NCBI GenBank assembly: GCA_012295275.1
Contig: CM022678.1
Coordinates: forward strand, 17,976,278-17,997,136
Direction of reading: 5' to 3'
Source of the DNA: Chrysomallon squamiferum
Lineage: Eukaryota > Mollusca > Gastropoda > Neomphalida > Peltospiridae
Length of the DNA: 20,859 bases
Shown: positions 11,340 to 18,324 of the stretch, one piece after another
How positions within the stretch are numbered: position 1 is the stretch's first letter
Layout: each line of letters opens with the position of its first letter
Made by a program: the position numbers and the translations under genes
Notes under the pieces: generated by a model
Database searches by the model: none
What the model was told of the DNA's origin: nothing
What the model saw: only the letters and a program-made list of their open reading frames with translations

Positions 11340-12770
11340 TTTATTCTTATTTATTTATTTATGTATTTTGTCGTTTCTTTCCTTCTTAAATAATTTAAAG
11401 AAACCTTCATGTTAGGTATGTTTTCTATTGTATTTTTATTTAAAAATACTTATAATACTACAACTAATAATAATAATAATGTGTTGATATATATACATAA
11501 ATATTAATTTATTAACTAATTTGCTTTTAGATCACGCAGCTAAAAATAGACCATAATCCATTTGCTAAAGGTTTCCGCGACAACTATGATAGGTAAGTGA
11601 AAACGGTTTTCTTCTGTCCATGTAAACAGAGAATTTATTAAATTAGTCAGTCAAGAGTTCTAGGATCAAATCTTCCCTATGCGTTCACTTGGAAGCTTTA
11701 TAGTTCAGTAATTAGAGTGTTTGCCTTTGTCATAGTTTAACAATTGATAAACTGACCATTAAATTATGGTTATATACATACATATGAAAGAATGTGTATT
11801 TGTGTGTATATGTATGTTTGTATATAGGTATATACGTATATGAATGTATGTATGTATGTATGTATGTATGTATGTATGTATGTATGTATGTATGTATGTA
11901 TGTATGTATGTATGAATTAAATATGTATGTATATGCATATATTACAATATAATTTTCACAAATTTAAGAATATTCTGTGTTGCTGCTCTGTCATTTTAAA
12001 ATATATTTTTACATTATTTTTCCTTTCATTATTTTCAGCGGCAATCTGTTTCAGTCTCTTGATCGCTCCCCCTCGCCCCCTAATGGGAGACCCACCCTGG
12101 GAAGCTATGGATCGATGCCCTCGTCTCGTACCCACCCAGCCACCTTTCCCACCTTCCGCATGCTGGATCGTTTCCTAATCTGTCATGCCGATCGTTTCCA
12201 GTAAGCAACAGAGTTCTCTCCCCTGTTTTCCACTGCCGTCAGTCCCCGTCCTTCACCGCGGCGTCAGGCTGCAGTGAGGGCGACTCGGGATTTCACTTCA
12301 GCAGTCAGTATCGGCCACAGGGAACGTTTGTGGACAACAAACAGGAGAACGACTTCAACGCCGGCGGACACGAGGACAGATACTTCGCCACTCTCCAGCG
12401 GTCGTCGCAGGAAGTGCAGGGTCTCCATAGCAACGCCAACATGCTGTATCCCGGGACCGCTTTGCTGCAGTCGCTCAATTCGTCGGAAAATTACGAGAGC
12501 GACGGAGACAGTTCGGAACCTTCCGCCGCCAAAAGACCGAGAATGCATTCGTTAAATAACTCGCCGACTAAGGCTGGCGTCGTCGGAGAAGGTTCCGCCG
12601 TCGTAGATAGTCAGCCCGAAAACAAAAACAACTGTTTGCCGACGTACACGACGGAGCAACAGAGGACGATGCCGTCGCAGAATGAAGGCGTCTCCTACAG
12701 TTGGCATCAACCCGTCTGCAAAATGCAGTATTACTCACAGTCACCGGAATCTCTGACGCATGCGTACTGA
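1..12770 (+). CDS. Tbr: T-brain (TBR1/EOMES/TBX21 subfamily) T-box transcription factor, 5'-partial, six exons
   Basis: Sequence-specific nuclear transcription factor. T-brain proteins bind T-box elements and control cell-fate programmes such as neural and mesendodermal specification in other animals. The coding join is <1-663, 7687-7841, 10314-10429, 10987-11133, 11531-11592 and 12039-12770. All introns are GT-AG and their phases (2, 1, 0, 0, 2) fit. Counting from the first full codon at base 2, the T-box is about residues 194-381 (188 aa, a normal size). It contains [92 protein letters not shown] and [36 protein letters not shown] and [26 protein letters not shown] are typical of TBR1/EOMES/TBX21 rather than Brachyury or Tbx2/3. 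The start codon is upstream of the window. The last exon has an internal frame conflict, described in its own entry. Subfamily assignment is strong; orthology to one vertebrate paralogue is not claimed. Confidence 0.93.
709..785. repeat. (TC)n microsatellite, about 38 units
   Basis: Pure dinucleotide tract, 45 bp downstream of the exon 1 donor. Confidence 0.98.
823..1020. repeat. (TCTA)n microsatellite blocks
   Basis: Three blocks of TATC/TCTA repeats at about 823-841, 866-881 and 979-1016, separated by diverged GAAC/GAAT and TTCA-like words. Confidence 0.9.
1430..1483. repeat. (TAA)n microsatellite
   Basis: Nearly pure TAA repeat in intron 1. Confidence 0.95.
1631..1735. repeat. Tandem 40-bp higher-order repeat of GAAT/AAAT tetranucleotides
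   Basis: 1631-1670 and 1671-1710 are the same 40-bp unit (GAATAAATAAATAAACGAAT, then AAATAAATCATTAAATGAAT). A partial third copy follows. It is a higher-order duplication on top of a tetranucleotide background. Confidence 0.85.
1888..1962. repeat. Compound (TAA)n-(TAAA)n microsatellite
   Basis: Pure TAA units switch directly to TAAA units near 1935, a junction seen several times in the window. Confidence 0.95.
2029..2130. repeat. Poly-T followed by (TTTA)n
   Basis: A run of about 22 T is followed by about 18 units of TTTA. Confidence 0.95.
3072..3244. repeat. Microsatellite cluster (TAA)n, (GAT)n, (TAAA)n, (AAAG)n
   Basis: Successive short arrays at 3072-3104, 3115-3133, 3148-3180 and 3216-3244. 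Confidence 0.92.
3748..3950. repeat. (GTTT)/(ATTT)n blocks
   Basis: TTTG/TTTA repeats at 3748-3787 and (TTTA)n at 3908-3946. Confidence 0.92.
4082..4235. repeat. Trinucleotide cluster (AAC), (TAA), (GTA)
   Basis: (TAA)n at about 4111-4142, an interrupted AAC/AAT stretch, and (GTA)n at 4201-4233. Confidence 0.9.
4522..4551. repeat. Short dispersed repeat, copy 1
   Basis: A 30-nt segment containing GATTTACAGTAATGTACATAA matches 6893-6922 at 27 of 30 positions. It is directly followed by a (TAA)n array. Confidence 0.6.
4550..4640. repeat. Long (TAA)n microsatellite, about 30 units
   Basis: Pure TAA interrupted by one CAA. Short (AAAG)n and (AAAT)n follow to 4685. Confidence 0.96.
4925..5062. 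repeat. Pentanucleotide array (ATAAT/ATAAC)n
   Basis: Period-5 repeat of ATAAT with blocks of the ATAAC variant (4928-4945 and 5010-5040). The variant is clustered rather than random, suggesting spread by unequal exchange or slippage. Confidence 0.9.
5632..5694. repeat. 17-bp perfect inverted repeat
   Basis: AAAGGATATATACATAT (5632-5648) is mirrored by ATATGTATATATCCTTT (5678-5694) across a 29-bp AT-rich loop. It lies just upstream of a long pentanucleotide array. Confidence 0.85.
5706..5797. repeat. Pentanucleotide array (TATAT)n, reverse orientation
   Basis: Near-perfect period-5 repeat of TATAT, about 18 units. It is the reverse complement of the ATAAT/ATATA unit in the array at 4925-5062. 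Confidence 0.9.
5878..5909. repeat. (CA)n microsatellite
   Basis: About 16 CA units. Confidence 0.97.
6485..6568. repeat. (AT)n microsatellite, about 42 units
   Basis: Pure AT run, self-complementary, followed by TTTA units. Shorter AT runs are at 2541-2566, 6258-6281 and 6975-6998. Confidence 0.97.
6893..6922. repeat. Short dispersed repeat, copy 2
   Basis: Contains GGATTTACAGTAATATACAT; see the copy at 4522-4551. It is preceded by a TATATATA tract rather than followed by (TAA)n. Confidence 0.6.
7614..7651. repeat. (TTAC)n microsatellite next to the exon 2 acceptor
   Basis: About nine TTAC units within 40 bp of the splice acceptor. Preceded by diverged GTTT/ATTT repeats from about 7465. 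Confidence 0.95.
7687..7841 (+). CDS. Tbr: T-brain exon 2: central T-box
   Basis: 155 nt. The acceptor is TTTTTTTATTTAG|G and the donor is GCAA|GTAAGT. It enters in phase 2 and leaves in phase 1. It encodes [20 protein letters not shown], then [16 protein letters not shown] and [16 protein letters not shown]. The order matches the T-box core: the GRRMFP loop, the beta-strand with the Y-x-V-x-V-D pattern, and the W-x-F-x-x-G-x-W motif. A start at the ATG at 7691 would be wrong, because that Met is the conserved one in RRMFP. A (TTAC)n repeat lies only about 35 bp upstream of the acceptor. Confidence 0.95.
8044..8218. repeat. Compound (CT)n-(AT)n-(TAA)n-(TTA)n
   Basis: (CT)n 8044-8100, (AT)n 8101-8127, (TAA)n 8143-8176, then (ATT)n to about 8213. 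The last two form a perfect palindromic potential. Confidence 0.95.
8204..8251. repeat. Direct repeat ending TTTAGTTACGCGT, 27-bp period
   Basis: The same 21-nt block ends at 8224 and at 8251, containing TTATTTAGTTACGCGT each time. It lies at the end of a (TAA)n-(TTA)n palindromic stretch. Confidence 0.85.
8505..8540. repeat. (TAAA)n microsatellite
   Basis: About eight units. Confidence 0.94.
8640..8965. promoter_or_regulatory. Candidate intronic enhancer island in intron 2
   Basis: About 325 bp with almost no microsatellite and clearly more CpG than the flanks. Words seen include AACAAAGG and ACAATAA (SOX-like), AGTAATTATT and GCAATTAGC (homeodomain-like), CAGCTG followed by CTTTGTT (E-box plus reverse SOX), and several CGCG/GCGC words. 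This contrast within a repeat-filled intron is what a constrained cis-element would look like. Motif identity is by eye, and function is inferred. Confidence 0.4.
9105..9179. repeat. Long interrupted poly-T
   Basis: About 75 bp of T with two C interruptions. Further T runs lie upstream at 8969-8998. Confidence 0.95.
9430..9640. repeat. Compound (TAA)n, (GAT)n, (GA)n, (GT)n
   Basis: (TAA)n 9436-9470, (GAT)n 9470-9489, TAA words, then (GA)n 9544-9622 (about 40 units) joined directly to (GT)n 9623-9640. Confidence 0.95.
9640..10045. promoter_or_regulatory. Second candidate intronic regulatory island with a CRE doublet
   Basis: Non-repetitive sequence between a (GA)n(GT)n array and (GAA)n/(CAA)n repeats. 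It contains ATAATTAGCC (homeodomain-like), CTCCTTTGTCC and CCATTGTTTT (SOX-like), AACCACA (RUNX-like) and AAGGTGAAA (T-box half-site-like). It ends with two perfect TGACGTCA palindromes at 10021-10028 and 10032-10039. Only the CRE pair is a strong match; the others are short and common. Confidence 0.4.
10021..10039. promoter_or_regulatory. Tandem CRE (TGACGTCA x2, 11-bp period)
   Basis: Two identical full-length palindromic cAMP-response elements, each flanked by TAG. Their centres are 11 bp apart, about one helical turn, so bound bZIP dimers would sit on the same DNA face. The site is in intron 2, about 275 bp upstream of exon 3. Confidence 0.55.
10053..10104. repeat. (GAA)n followed by (CAA)n
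   Basis: About 11 GAA units followed by about six CAA units, immediately downstream of the CRE doublet. Confidence 0.94.
10314..10429 (+). CDS. Tbr: T-brain exon 3: T-box HPDSP...KLKLTNN segment
   Basis: 116 nt. The acceptor CTTTCTCTTTCCAG|CT has a good pyrimidine tract, and the donor is CAC|GTAAGT. The first two bases join the last base of exon 2 to form Thr. The exon encodes [19 protein letters not shown], then [19 protein letters not shown]. HPDSPxxGAHWM and [10 protein letters not shown] are among the most conserved T-box segments. The exon ends in phase 0. Confidence 0.95.
10430..10986 (+). other. T-brain intron 3 (phase 0, 557 nt)
   Basis: The intron is almost wholly low complexity: (TAAA)/(TTAA) just after the donor, then interrupted (AAC)/(AAT) trinucleotides, then (CTA)/(ACT) repeats, then pure (ATT)n up to TTTCAG. 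No branch-point consensus stands out. The CTAC/CTAT-rich part at about 10900-10935 is the likeliest place for one. Confidence 0.9.
10934..10983. repeat. (ATT)n abutting the exon 4 acceptor
   Basis: About 16 pure ATT units end at TTTCAG. They occupy the place of the polypyrimidine tract. Confidence 0.96.
10987..11133 (+). CDS. Tbr: T-brain exon 4: T-box HKYQPR...AVTAYQN segment
   Basis: 147 nt, phase 0 at both ends. The acceptor TTTCAG|GTC follows directly on a pure (ATT)n tract. The donor is GAT|GTAGGT, weaker than the GTAAGT donors of its neighbours. It encodes [18 protein letters not shown], a variable loop ([15 protein letters not shown]), then [22 protein letters not shown] and [12 protein letters not shown] contribute to the DNA-binding fold. 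The variable loop lies where T-box families differ in length. Confidence 0.95.
11134..11530 (+). other. T-brain intron 4 (phase 0, 397 nt)
   Basis: Donor GTAGGT, acceptor GCTTTTAG. The sequence is AT-rich, with T-rich stretches and a (TTTA)n block at about 11302-11370. A branch-point-like TTAACTAAT precedes the acceptor. Nothing coding is seen. Confidence 0.9.
11302..11371. repeat. (TTTA)n microsatellite
   Basis: TTTA units with a few interruptions in intron 4. Confidence 0.93.
11531..11592 (+). CDS. Tbr: T-brain exon 5: end of T-box ([12 protein letters not shown])
   Basis: 62 nt. The acceptor TTGCTTTTAG|ATC follows a good branch-point-like TTAACTAAT at about 11512-11520, and the donor is AG|GTAAGT. 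It encodes [20 protein letters not shown] plus two bases of the next codon, which exon 6 completes as Ser. The Phe-Ala-Lys-Gly-Phe-Arg helix is the T-box C-terminal recognition helix. DNYDS at the boundary is characteristic of the TBR1/EOMES group. Confidence 0.94.
11593..12038 (+). other. T-brain intron 5 (phase 2, 446 nt)
   Basis: Donor GTAAGT, acceptor with a strong T/C tract ending TTTTCAG. It contains a (TATG)n array at 11845-11914. The remainder is unremarkable AT-rich sequence. Confidence 0.9.
11845..11914. repeat. (TATG)n microsatellite, about 17 units
   Basis: Pure tetranucleotide array in intron 5. Confidence 0.96.
12039..12770 (+). CDS. Tbr: T-brain exon 6: C-terminal transactivation region, with an internal frame break
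   Basis: The acceptor TTCATTATTTTCAG|C is strong and joins in the frame of codons starting at 12040. That frame gives [15 protein letters not shown] and onward, then stops at TAA 12202-12204. The frame one base back opens after TAA 12081-12083 and runs without a stop to TGA 12768-12770. It includes [12 protein letters not shown] (12189-12224), an acidic Ser-rich stretch, and AAKRPRM with the basic KRPR at 12531-12542. From memory of vertebrate TBR1, LDRSPSPPN resembles [21 protein letters not shown] resembles RSVPHTNGLLSP, and AAKRPRM resembles the AKRRR motif near the C-terminus. Both halves therefore look like genuine T-brain coding sequence. The frame must change between 12084 and 12201, most likely at 12140-12160. 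A missing base, an alternative acceptor at 12140, or a 74-nt intron (12201-12274) could explain it. The stop at 12768 is well supported; the join is not. Confidence 0.8.
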
Positions 12771-13997
12771 CGCTAAATCTATATTTAGCAGAGACCTATC
12801 TAGCGGCTGATAAATCTAAACATAACTCGAGTAAATTATGTAGTGAAAAATGGACTTTAGTTTTCACTCTTCCTGGATAAAAACACACACACACACAAAA
12901 AAAAGAAGAAGAAGAAAAAGAAGAAAAGAAGTGTTTTCTGAATTTTTACTTGTGAGTTATAACTGATTGACACATGTTTATATCGATCCACGTACATACG
13001 CACAGACGAACACGCACACAGACATACATGCACACACTGACCTATTAGAGCAACAAAGTTTGTTAACAATTTATGGAGAGATGCAGACGAACATACACAG
13101 AGATTATTCTTTGGATTTTTATTTTTTATTTTTTATTATTCAGTATTTTGTTTGCTGTATAAAATGGAATTCGATTCATTCTTGCTTTCATTCATTAATT
13201 CATTCACTCGTTCACTCATTGATTCGTTTATTTCTTCCTTCATTCAGTTTATTCATTTATTACTCGTAGAAGTATATCTGTTGTAGAATAGTATACTCTT
13301 CTTGCGTCTAGTTAATCCAGTTTTATTCTTGATGTTGTGACAAAAACTATTGTTTTTCACTCGAGTCATTCTCTAAAAGTTATTATTTTAATTCAAATGT
13401 TTTGATTTAATCTACGTATTCTTTTTACTAAAAGAATATAACATATTTATAAATTTCGTACAAGATTATTATGGACATTTTTTTTTCGGACAAAGAATTA
13501 GATTTGCCCTAAATTTGACACGTATAAAAAGTACAAGTATAAATTTCTAATTAAAAAGCATGTATTTACTCAGGCGATGGCATCTGGCACAAATCAAGCA
13601 ATATGCAACTTAATAGAAATATTGTTTTCTTCGTGCTTTTCTCAGATTCTCTTTTGCTTCACTTTCCCGAGTCCTATGTCCAGATTTCATACAGCAGTTA
13701 TAATTAATTATCTGACAATTCTGAGGGGAATTTTTTTATCATGCATGGATGATGTTACGTTGCCGGAAAGTTCAACGGAAAAAAACTGTTTCTTGTAATT
13801 TTAAGATTTGAATAAGAATTTCTGTTGTTCGTTTTTGTCAATCTTGTGCAAGTTATGTTGAAAAGAGGTGTATTAAGTGCAGCATCTTTTGATAAAAGTG
13901 TTTAAACTATTTAATTGTTGTTTTAAATACGGAGCATGTTTAAAAAGATAACACAGTTTTTAATATATGTTAAAATAGATGTATTATTTTTTATTTT

Positions 13998-13999
<2 letters not shown>

Positions 14000-14090
<91 letters not shown>
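14000..14090. repeat. (CT)n microsatellite, about 45 units
   Basis: Pure CT tract in the 3' flank. The reverse-strand Arg-Glu frame over it is meaningless. Confidence 0.98.
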
Positions 14091-14096
<6 letters not shown>

Positions 14097-14195
14097 AAAA
14101 TGACAAAATATTGTTCTTTCCATGATTATAAAAAGAAGACGTTTACGTATATTTGATATTTGATGAATTCCGTTACAAATAGTTAAATGTCTTCT

Positions 14196-14235
14196 AAATA
14201 TTCCTCTTTTTTCTTTTTTTTAAATCTTTAATTTC

Positions 14236-14295
<60 letters not shown>

Positions 14296-14347
14296 TAATA
14301 ATTATTATTATTATTATAAAATAAAATAATAATTATTATTATTATTA

Positions 14348-14384
<37 letters not shown>

Positions 14385-14440
14385 TCCGTTATGAAATTAA
14401 AGATTTAAAAAAAAAGAAAAATAAAGAAGAAGGAAATATT
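14196..14440. repeat. Fold-back (inverted-repeat) element with (TAA)n/(TTA)n core
   Basis: The left arm (about 14196-14238) contains TTTAAATCTTTAATTTCATAA. The right arm (about 14389-14440) is its reverse complement, TTATGAAATTAAAGATTTAA. The adjoining T-rich and A-rich parts and an AATATTCC/GGAAATATT pair extend the match imperfectly. Between the arms, (TAA)n is followed by (ATT)n, so the core is self-complementary too. Confidence 0.8.
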
Positions 14441-14931
14441 ATTATTATTATTGTATTGGTCTGATCTATATAAAGACTGTAGTCTATACTGAAAAAAAAA
14501 ACTGTACTAAAATTCATCCCGATTTTAAATTGGTCTTCATTTTAATCTTGGTCAAAACTTGACAGTAATACATGTTTTAATGATAGTTTTGTTCTTGTTA
14601 CAATACATGTTCTTATTTTTTATTATTATTATTATTACTTTTTATTCAAGTTTTTTTTTCTCTACTTCTATTTTTGTTAACAGATGTTATCAAATACGAA
14701 ACAAAAGAAACGAATTTAACCAGATAACTTTAAGTAAATTGAAAGAAGGACAAATTTAATTTTAAATGAAAGAAAAAGTGATTTAACAAAGCAAGGAGGT
14801 AATGTGATATATATATATATATATATTATACAAATGGAAACAGTTTTAACATAAACACAACGGAACATAAACTGGAACATGAACAACTTTAGCACAAATG
14901 GAACGAGTTTAACGAAGTAGAACAGAAAGAA

Positions 14932-15085
14932 GAACAAATTAAAGTCAGAATGAAGGAACAAATTAAACACAAAGTGAAAGAACAAATTAAAGACAGAATG
15001 AAAGAAGAACAAATTAAACACAGTGAAAGAAGAACAAACTAAACACAAAATGAAACAAGAAGTAATTGAACACAAAATGAAACAA
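14932..15085. repeat. 24-27-bp minisatellite, six units
   Basis: Units start with GAACAAATTAAA or variants at 14932, 14956, 14980, 15007, 15032 and 15059, giving lengths of 24, 24, 27, 25, 27 and 27. Each continues with CACAAAATGAAA-like sequence. Diverged GAAC-starting words upstream (14860-14930) may be older units. One strand is purine-rich. The long open frame on the reverse strand is a by-product of the repeat. Confidence 0.85.
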
Positions 15086-15428
15086 AACAGATTTGACTGA
15101 AACAGAGAAATACAACATTATGTAATTCAGTTTTTAATTAATGTGTTATACTTTTTTTTTTCCATTTAGACATAAATAATTTTGAGAAATGTCTGTTAGA
15201 CTGTCATGTATTGATATATGTTTTGAAATGAAATGATATATTGTAATCATAACCATTTCTGGATTTTATTTTTTATTTCAGAACTTGGGCTCGGTGGAAT
15301 ACCGAAATATTAATTTTAATACATACACACATATAAATACATACATACCCACATATTTACATGGGTGTGTGTGTGCATGTGTGTGTGTGTGGGGGGGTAA
15401 TTCTTTTGGCAGTTCTAAGCTAGCTTGT

Positions 15429-15520
15429 TCATCATCATCATCATTATTATTATTTTGATGATGATGATGATGATAATGATGATTATAATAATGATGAGTT
15501 TGATGATGATAATGATGATG
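15429..15520. repeat. Interrupted (GAT)/(ATC)n
   Basis: ATC units turn into ATT and then GAT/GATA units, so both strand orientations occur and the block is partly self-complementary. Confidence 0.9.
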
Positions 15521-16151
15521 AGATGATGACAGTGCTGTATATACTAACAGTTTCAACAACAAAACAACAGCTGTTTATAAAAAAATAAAAATAAGAAAAG
15601 AAAATTATAAATAAACATCTAAATAAATAAATAAACAAAAATATATAAACATCTAAATAAATAAACAAAAAAGTATTTAAAAAATATTACATATATATAT
15701 ACTGTAAATACACTGAATCTTATGAATGAATTATATTAATCAGTTATGCTGTTTGTTTAGTTGTTGTTCTTAACTGTGACTGATATAAGTAAAACAAGCA
15801 TTGCTAAAAAATTTGTTTTTGTTTTAAATATTGTTATTAATATTTGTGAAAAATAATATTTAATATAAATCCTACACACTGTAAACTGAAGTTAATAAAC
15901 TATCAACAAATCAGACTGGAGTTTATTGTAATTTTGTCGTTACTGTTTCCCGTTCCAAATGGGCTCTACAGCTGATGGATTAGAACCCAATTATTTCCTG
16001 TCTACAGAATGCAGAATGTGAAAATAATTCAAAAGAATTACGAAGGTGTATTCCAATATCAGTTTGTTAATTGTAGAAATTTTAACACAATTTAAAAAAA
16101 CAACAAAAAAAAACAACAACATATAACTATTATTAGCGTTTTCAAAATTAA

Positions 16152-16290
16152 CCAAACGGATGTCTTCTGCTTACTGAACACTGGTCCTCTTTTGACAGCT
16201 AATAAAATACCATAAATCCGTACGAAGGGATGTCTGCTGCTCGCTGAACTTTGACCTACTTTTGGCATTTATAAAACACCATAAATCCGT
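16152..16290. repeat. Tandem duplication of a 70-bp unit
   Basis: GGATGTCTTCTGCTTACTGA at 16158 and GGATGTCTGCTGCTCGCTGA at 16228 start two copies 70 bp apart. Both end in CCATAAATCCGT (16221 and 16290). The copies have diverged by scattered substitutions and small indels. Confidence 0.8.
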
Positions 16291-17546
16291 TGAATATGAA
16301 TGTAGCAAAAGAGAGAAAAAAAAAAAACAGAGAGAGAAAAATGGAAGTTCGTTATTTTTGTCTTGTTGCATGTGTGTCTGATAAGTGCCAGTGCAAAAGG
16401 CTAACTAACGGCAACCCGATATTGCGAAACAACCGTTAAAATGTTAATAACAGCAGCTCTTCGTCTGGGTCAAGAGGTGCTCGCGGGTTCTGTTCTAAAA
16501 ATAACCACTTACGTCATTCCGACCTGTCACTGACACTCATTTACACACTCGAAAACAAGATATATTATTTATCTCATTTTTTTTTCATGGAAAGTTTGAA
16601 TTAAAGTTTTTGAACAATCACTTTGGAAGAACGGTTGCAGTGTTGTTCAAAGTACAGCATCGGAAATATGAGAACATCATTTTCAAGATTACTAGCAGTA
16701 AGTGTAAAGTATTATTCATTTATTTATTTTTAGAGTGAAATTGGTGTACGTGAACGCGTTCGATGTAAAAATGACCCTTATATGTGCAGTAACATGAGTG
16801 CAATATTTAAATGACTGTAAAGAAATCTATCAGATTTGAAATTACAAACTTTCACTCACAAAATTTTGCAGTTGAATAAACTCAATTTTTTTGGAAAAAA
16901 GGCTGTTTAACTGACGGTTAACTGTGATATTAATATGGGTTAATACTGTACATTATACAGACAAAACGTGGTTTTCGTTTCCGTCGTTTGCTGAGAACAC
17001 CACACATTTTGGTTTCCAGAATTAACTATCTGCTACCCTTAAGATTTGCATGAAATTTGGCAAGCTGAGATTAAAAAAAAAATGCACAGTTTGTAATTTG
17101 TATCTGATTTAAAGTCTCAAGTAAGCTTATCATGGACACGATTATTTTAAACGGAATATTTGTCTGTTTATTCTCCATTGTTTTTCAAACATGACATGTT
17201 AAAAACGAATACTGCGATGAAGCTGAATATGTCTACTACGTCATGATATTTGTTGTTTATGTAAAAATAATGTCGAAACAGAAATGCAAGTGAGTAAACC
17301 TATTCAAGGTATGAAAAAACTCCTCACAAGAATCGGGCGATCTTACGCAGTGGAGCACTTAAGTGTTTTGTCACGTCCCTACCGATTAAATAATTGTATT
17401 ATTCTCATTATTATTATTATTAGTAGTAGTAGTATAAGAAAATGAATTAGAAATAACTAAAATGAGATATTTTATTTGTGACGATGACTTTCTGTAAATA
17501 CTAAAACGATATGTAAACAATATCCAGTTAGGTTCGATTGAACATT

Positions 17547-17572
17547 TTTTTTTTTTTTTTTTTTTTTTTTTG
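17547..17572. repeat. Poly-T run
   Basis: About 26 uninterrupted T. Confidence 0.96.
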
Positions 17573-17842
17573 CTTTTAATGAATATTTCTCGTATGCATG
17601 AGTGACGTTATTGAGTGTTTAAGATATATTGAAAAATAAAAACATTCACAGTTTACCAGTTTCACTAAAACAAGAGTGAAGTATAAAGAGAGATATATTA
17701 AAATGGCGCTGACTTTGTTACGTTGAAAGGACCGTCTTGTTCCTTCGTAACGTGAGTGTTCATCCGCCACAAGAAGTAGTACGGCCATATCCTGTAGAAG
17801 CATTTGAATGAAACTGGATTTATTTTTCTATTTTTCTTCTTC

Positions 17843-17856
17843 TAGTAGTAGTAGTT

Positions 17857-17890
<34 letters not shown>
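17843..17890. repeat. (GTA)n microsatellite
   Basis: About 16 units with one TTG interruption. Confidence 0.95.
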
Positions 17891-18049
17891 CATTGAAAAC
17901 AGCAACTGACTTCATTCAATATGTTCACTTATTAACCGAAACACACAAACACGCGCGCGCGCACTCACAATTAAAAACAGCAACCCAAAACGACCCCTCC
18001 AAATTTTAAAACAAACAATGAAAACAAATGTATGTATGTATGAGTACAT

Positions 18050-18082
18050 AAATAAATAAATAAATAAAATAAATAAATATAA

Positions 18083-18116
<34 letters not shown>
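18050..18116. repeat. Compound (TAAA)n-(TAA)n microsatellite
   Basis: TAAA units pass into TAA units: the same two-repeat partnership as at 1888 and 20684, in the opposite order. Confidence 0.94.
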
Positions 18117-18117
<1 letters not shown>

Positions 18118-18159
18118 GAAATTCTCGAACCAGAGTTTTTTCTAATTCACACAGACATG

Positions 18160-18324
18160 CACAATATTGGAAAATGGGTGTCACACGTTCGAGTCTCGTC
18201 AGCGGCATCTGACGGGTTTGTGAGGTCGTGATTGGACTTTGTCCTCCTGCGCCAGTGCGTTCCCAAATATTGTCTACGTGCAGAGTCTAGTCACACGTAT
18301 ACATAAGACAACAGAATTTCATTC
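18160..18324 (+). mobile_element. tRNA-derived SINE-like element, copy A
   Basis: It carries a box-B-like GTTCGAGTCT inside a 26-nt block (18187-18212) that is identical to 20452-20477. It ends with a tail block (18302-18324: CATAAGACAACAGAATTTCA and on) that matches copy B with small differences. The two shared blocks are in the same order, but copy A has about 65 bp more between them. Box A is not clear. The element borders the candidate promoter at 18430. The outer limits are estimates. Confidence 0.55.

Larger units (their letters stand above)
12771..15899 (+). other. T-brain 3' UTR (extent unknown) and downstream flank
   Basis: No gene is recognised. The 3' UTR must begin at 12771. Poly(A) signal candidates are ATTAAA at 13550-13555 and AATAAA at 15894-15899; the latter is followed by T/G-rich sequence. 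AATAAA words inside A-rich repeats (about 14320 and 14420) are not informative. The stretch 13130-13990 is ordinary AT-rich sequence with a few short meaningless frames. The rest holds a (CT)45 array, a fold-back element, a minisatellite and (GAT)n repeats. Confidence 0.5.

Noticed and set aside
12142-12202. Programmed -1 ribosomal frameshift in exon 6
   Set aside because: No slippery heptamer in the right phase before the 12202 stop; TTTCCC at 12145-12150 is not in slip register.
12274-12555. Overlapping Arg-rich frames on both strands of the last exon
   Set aside because: Shadow frames of the GC-rich T-brain C-terminal coding sequence, which has the motif support ([16 protein letters not shown]).
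13577-13798. 73-codon + strand frame in the 3' flank
   Set aside because: No recognisable domain, no neighbouring exon signals, AT-rich codon use unlike the T-brain exons; most likely chance.
13923-14123. Reverse-strand frame encoding Arg-Glu repeats
   Set aside because: Direct translation of a (CT)n array; a similar Arg-Glu frame at 9544-9620 on the + strand has the same cause.
14716-15075. Reverse-strand frame of about 119 codons with repeated FNLFF
   Set aside because: Produced by the 24-27-bp minisatellite; no domain, no splice or promoter context.
17912-18208. Reverse-strand frame starting MPLTRLERV
   Set aside because: The first residues are antisense translation of the SINE-like B-box block and the rest is (TAA)n/(TAAA)n translation.
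18187-18212. Functional tRNA gene
   Set aside because: Only a B-box-like block is present; no cloverleaf, anticodon arm or acceptor stem could be built around it.
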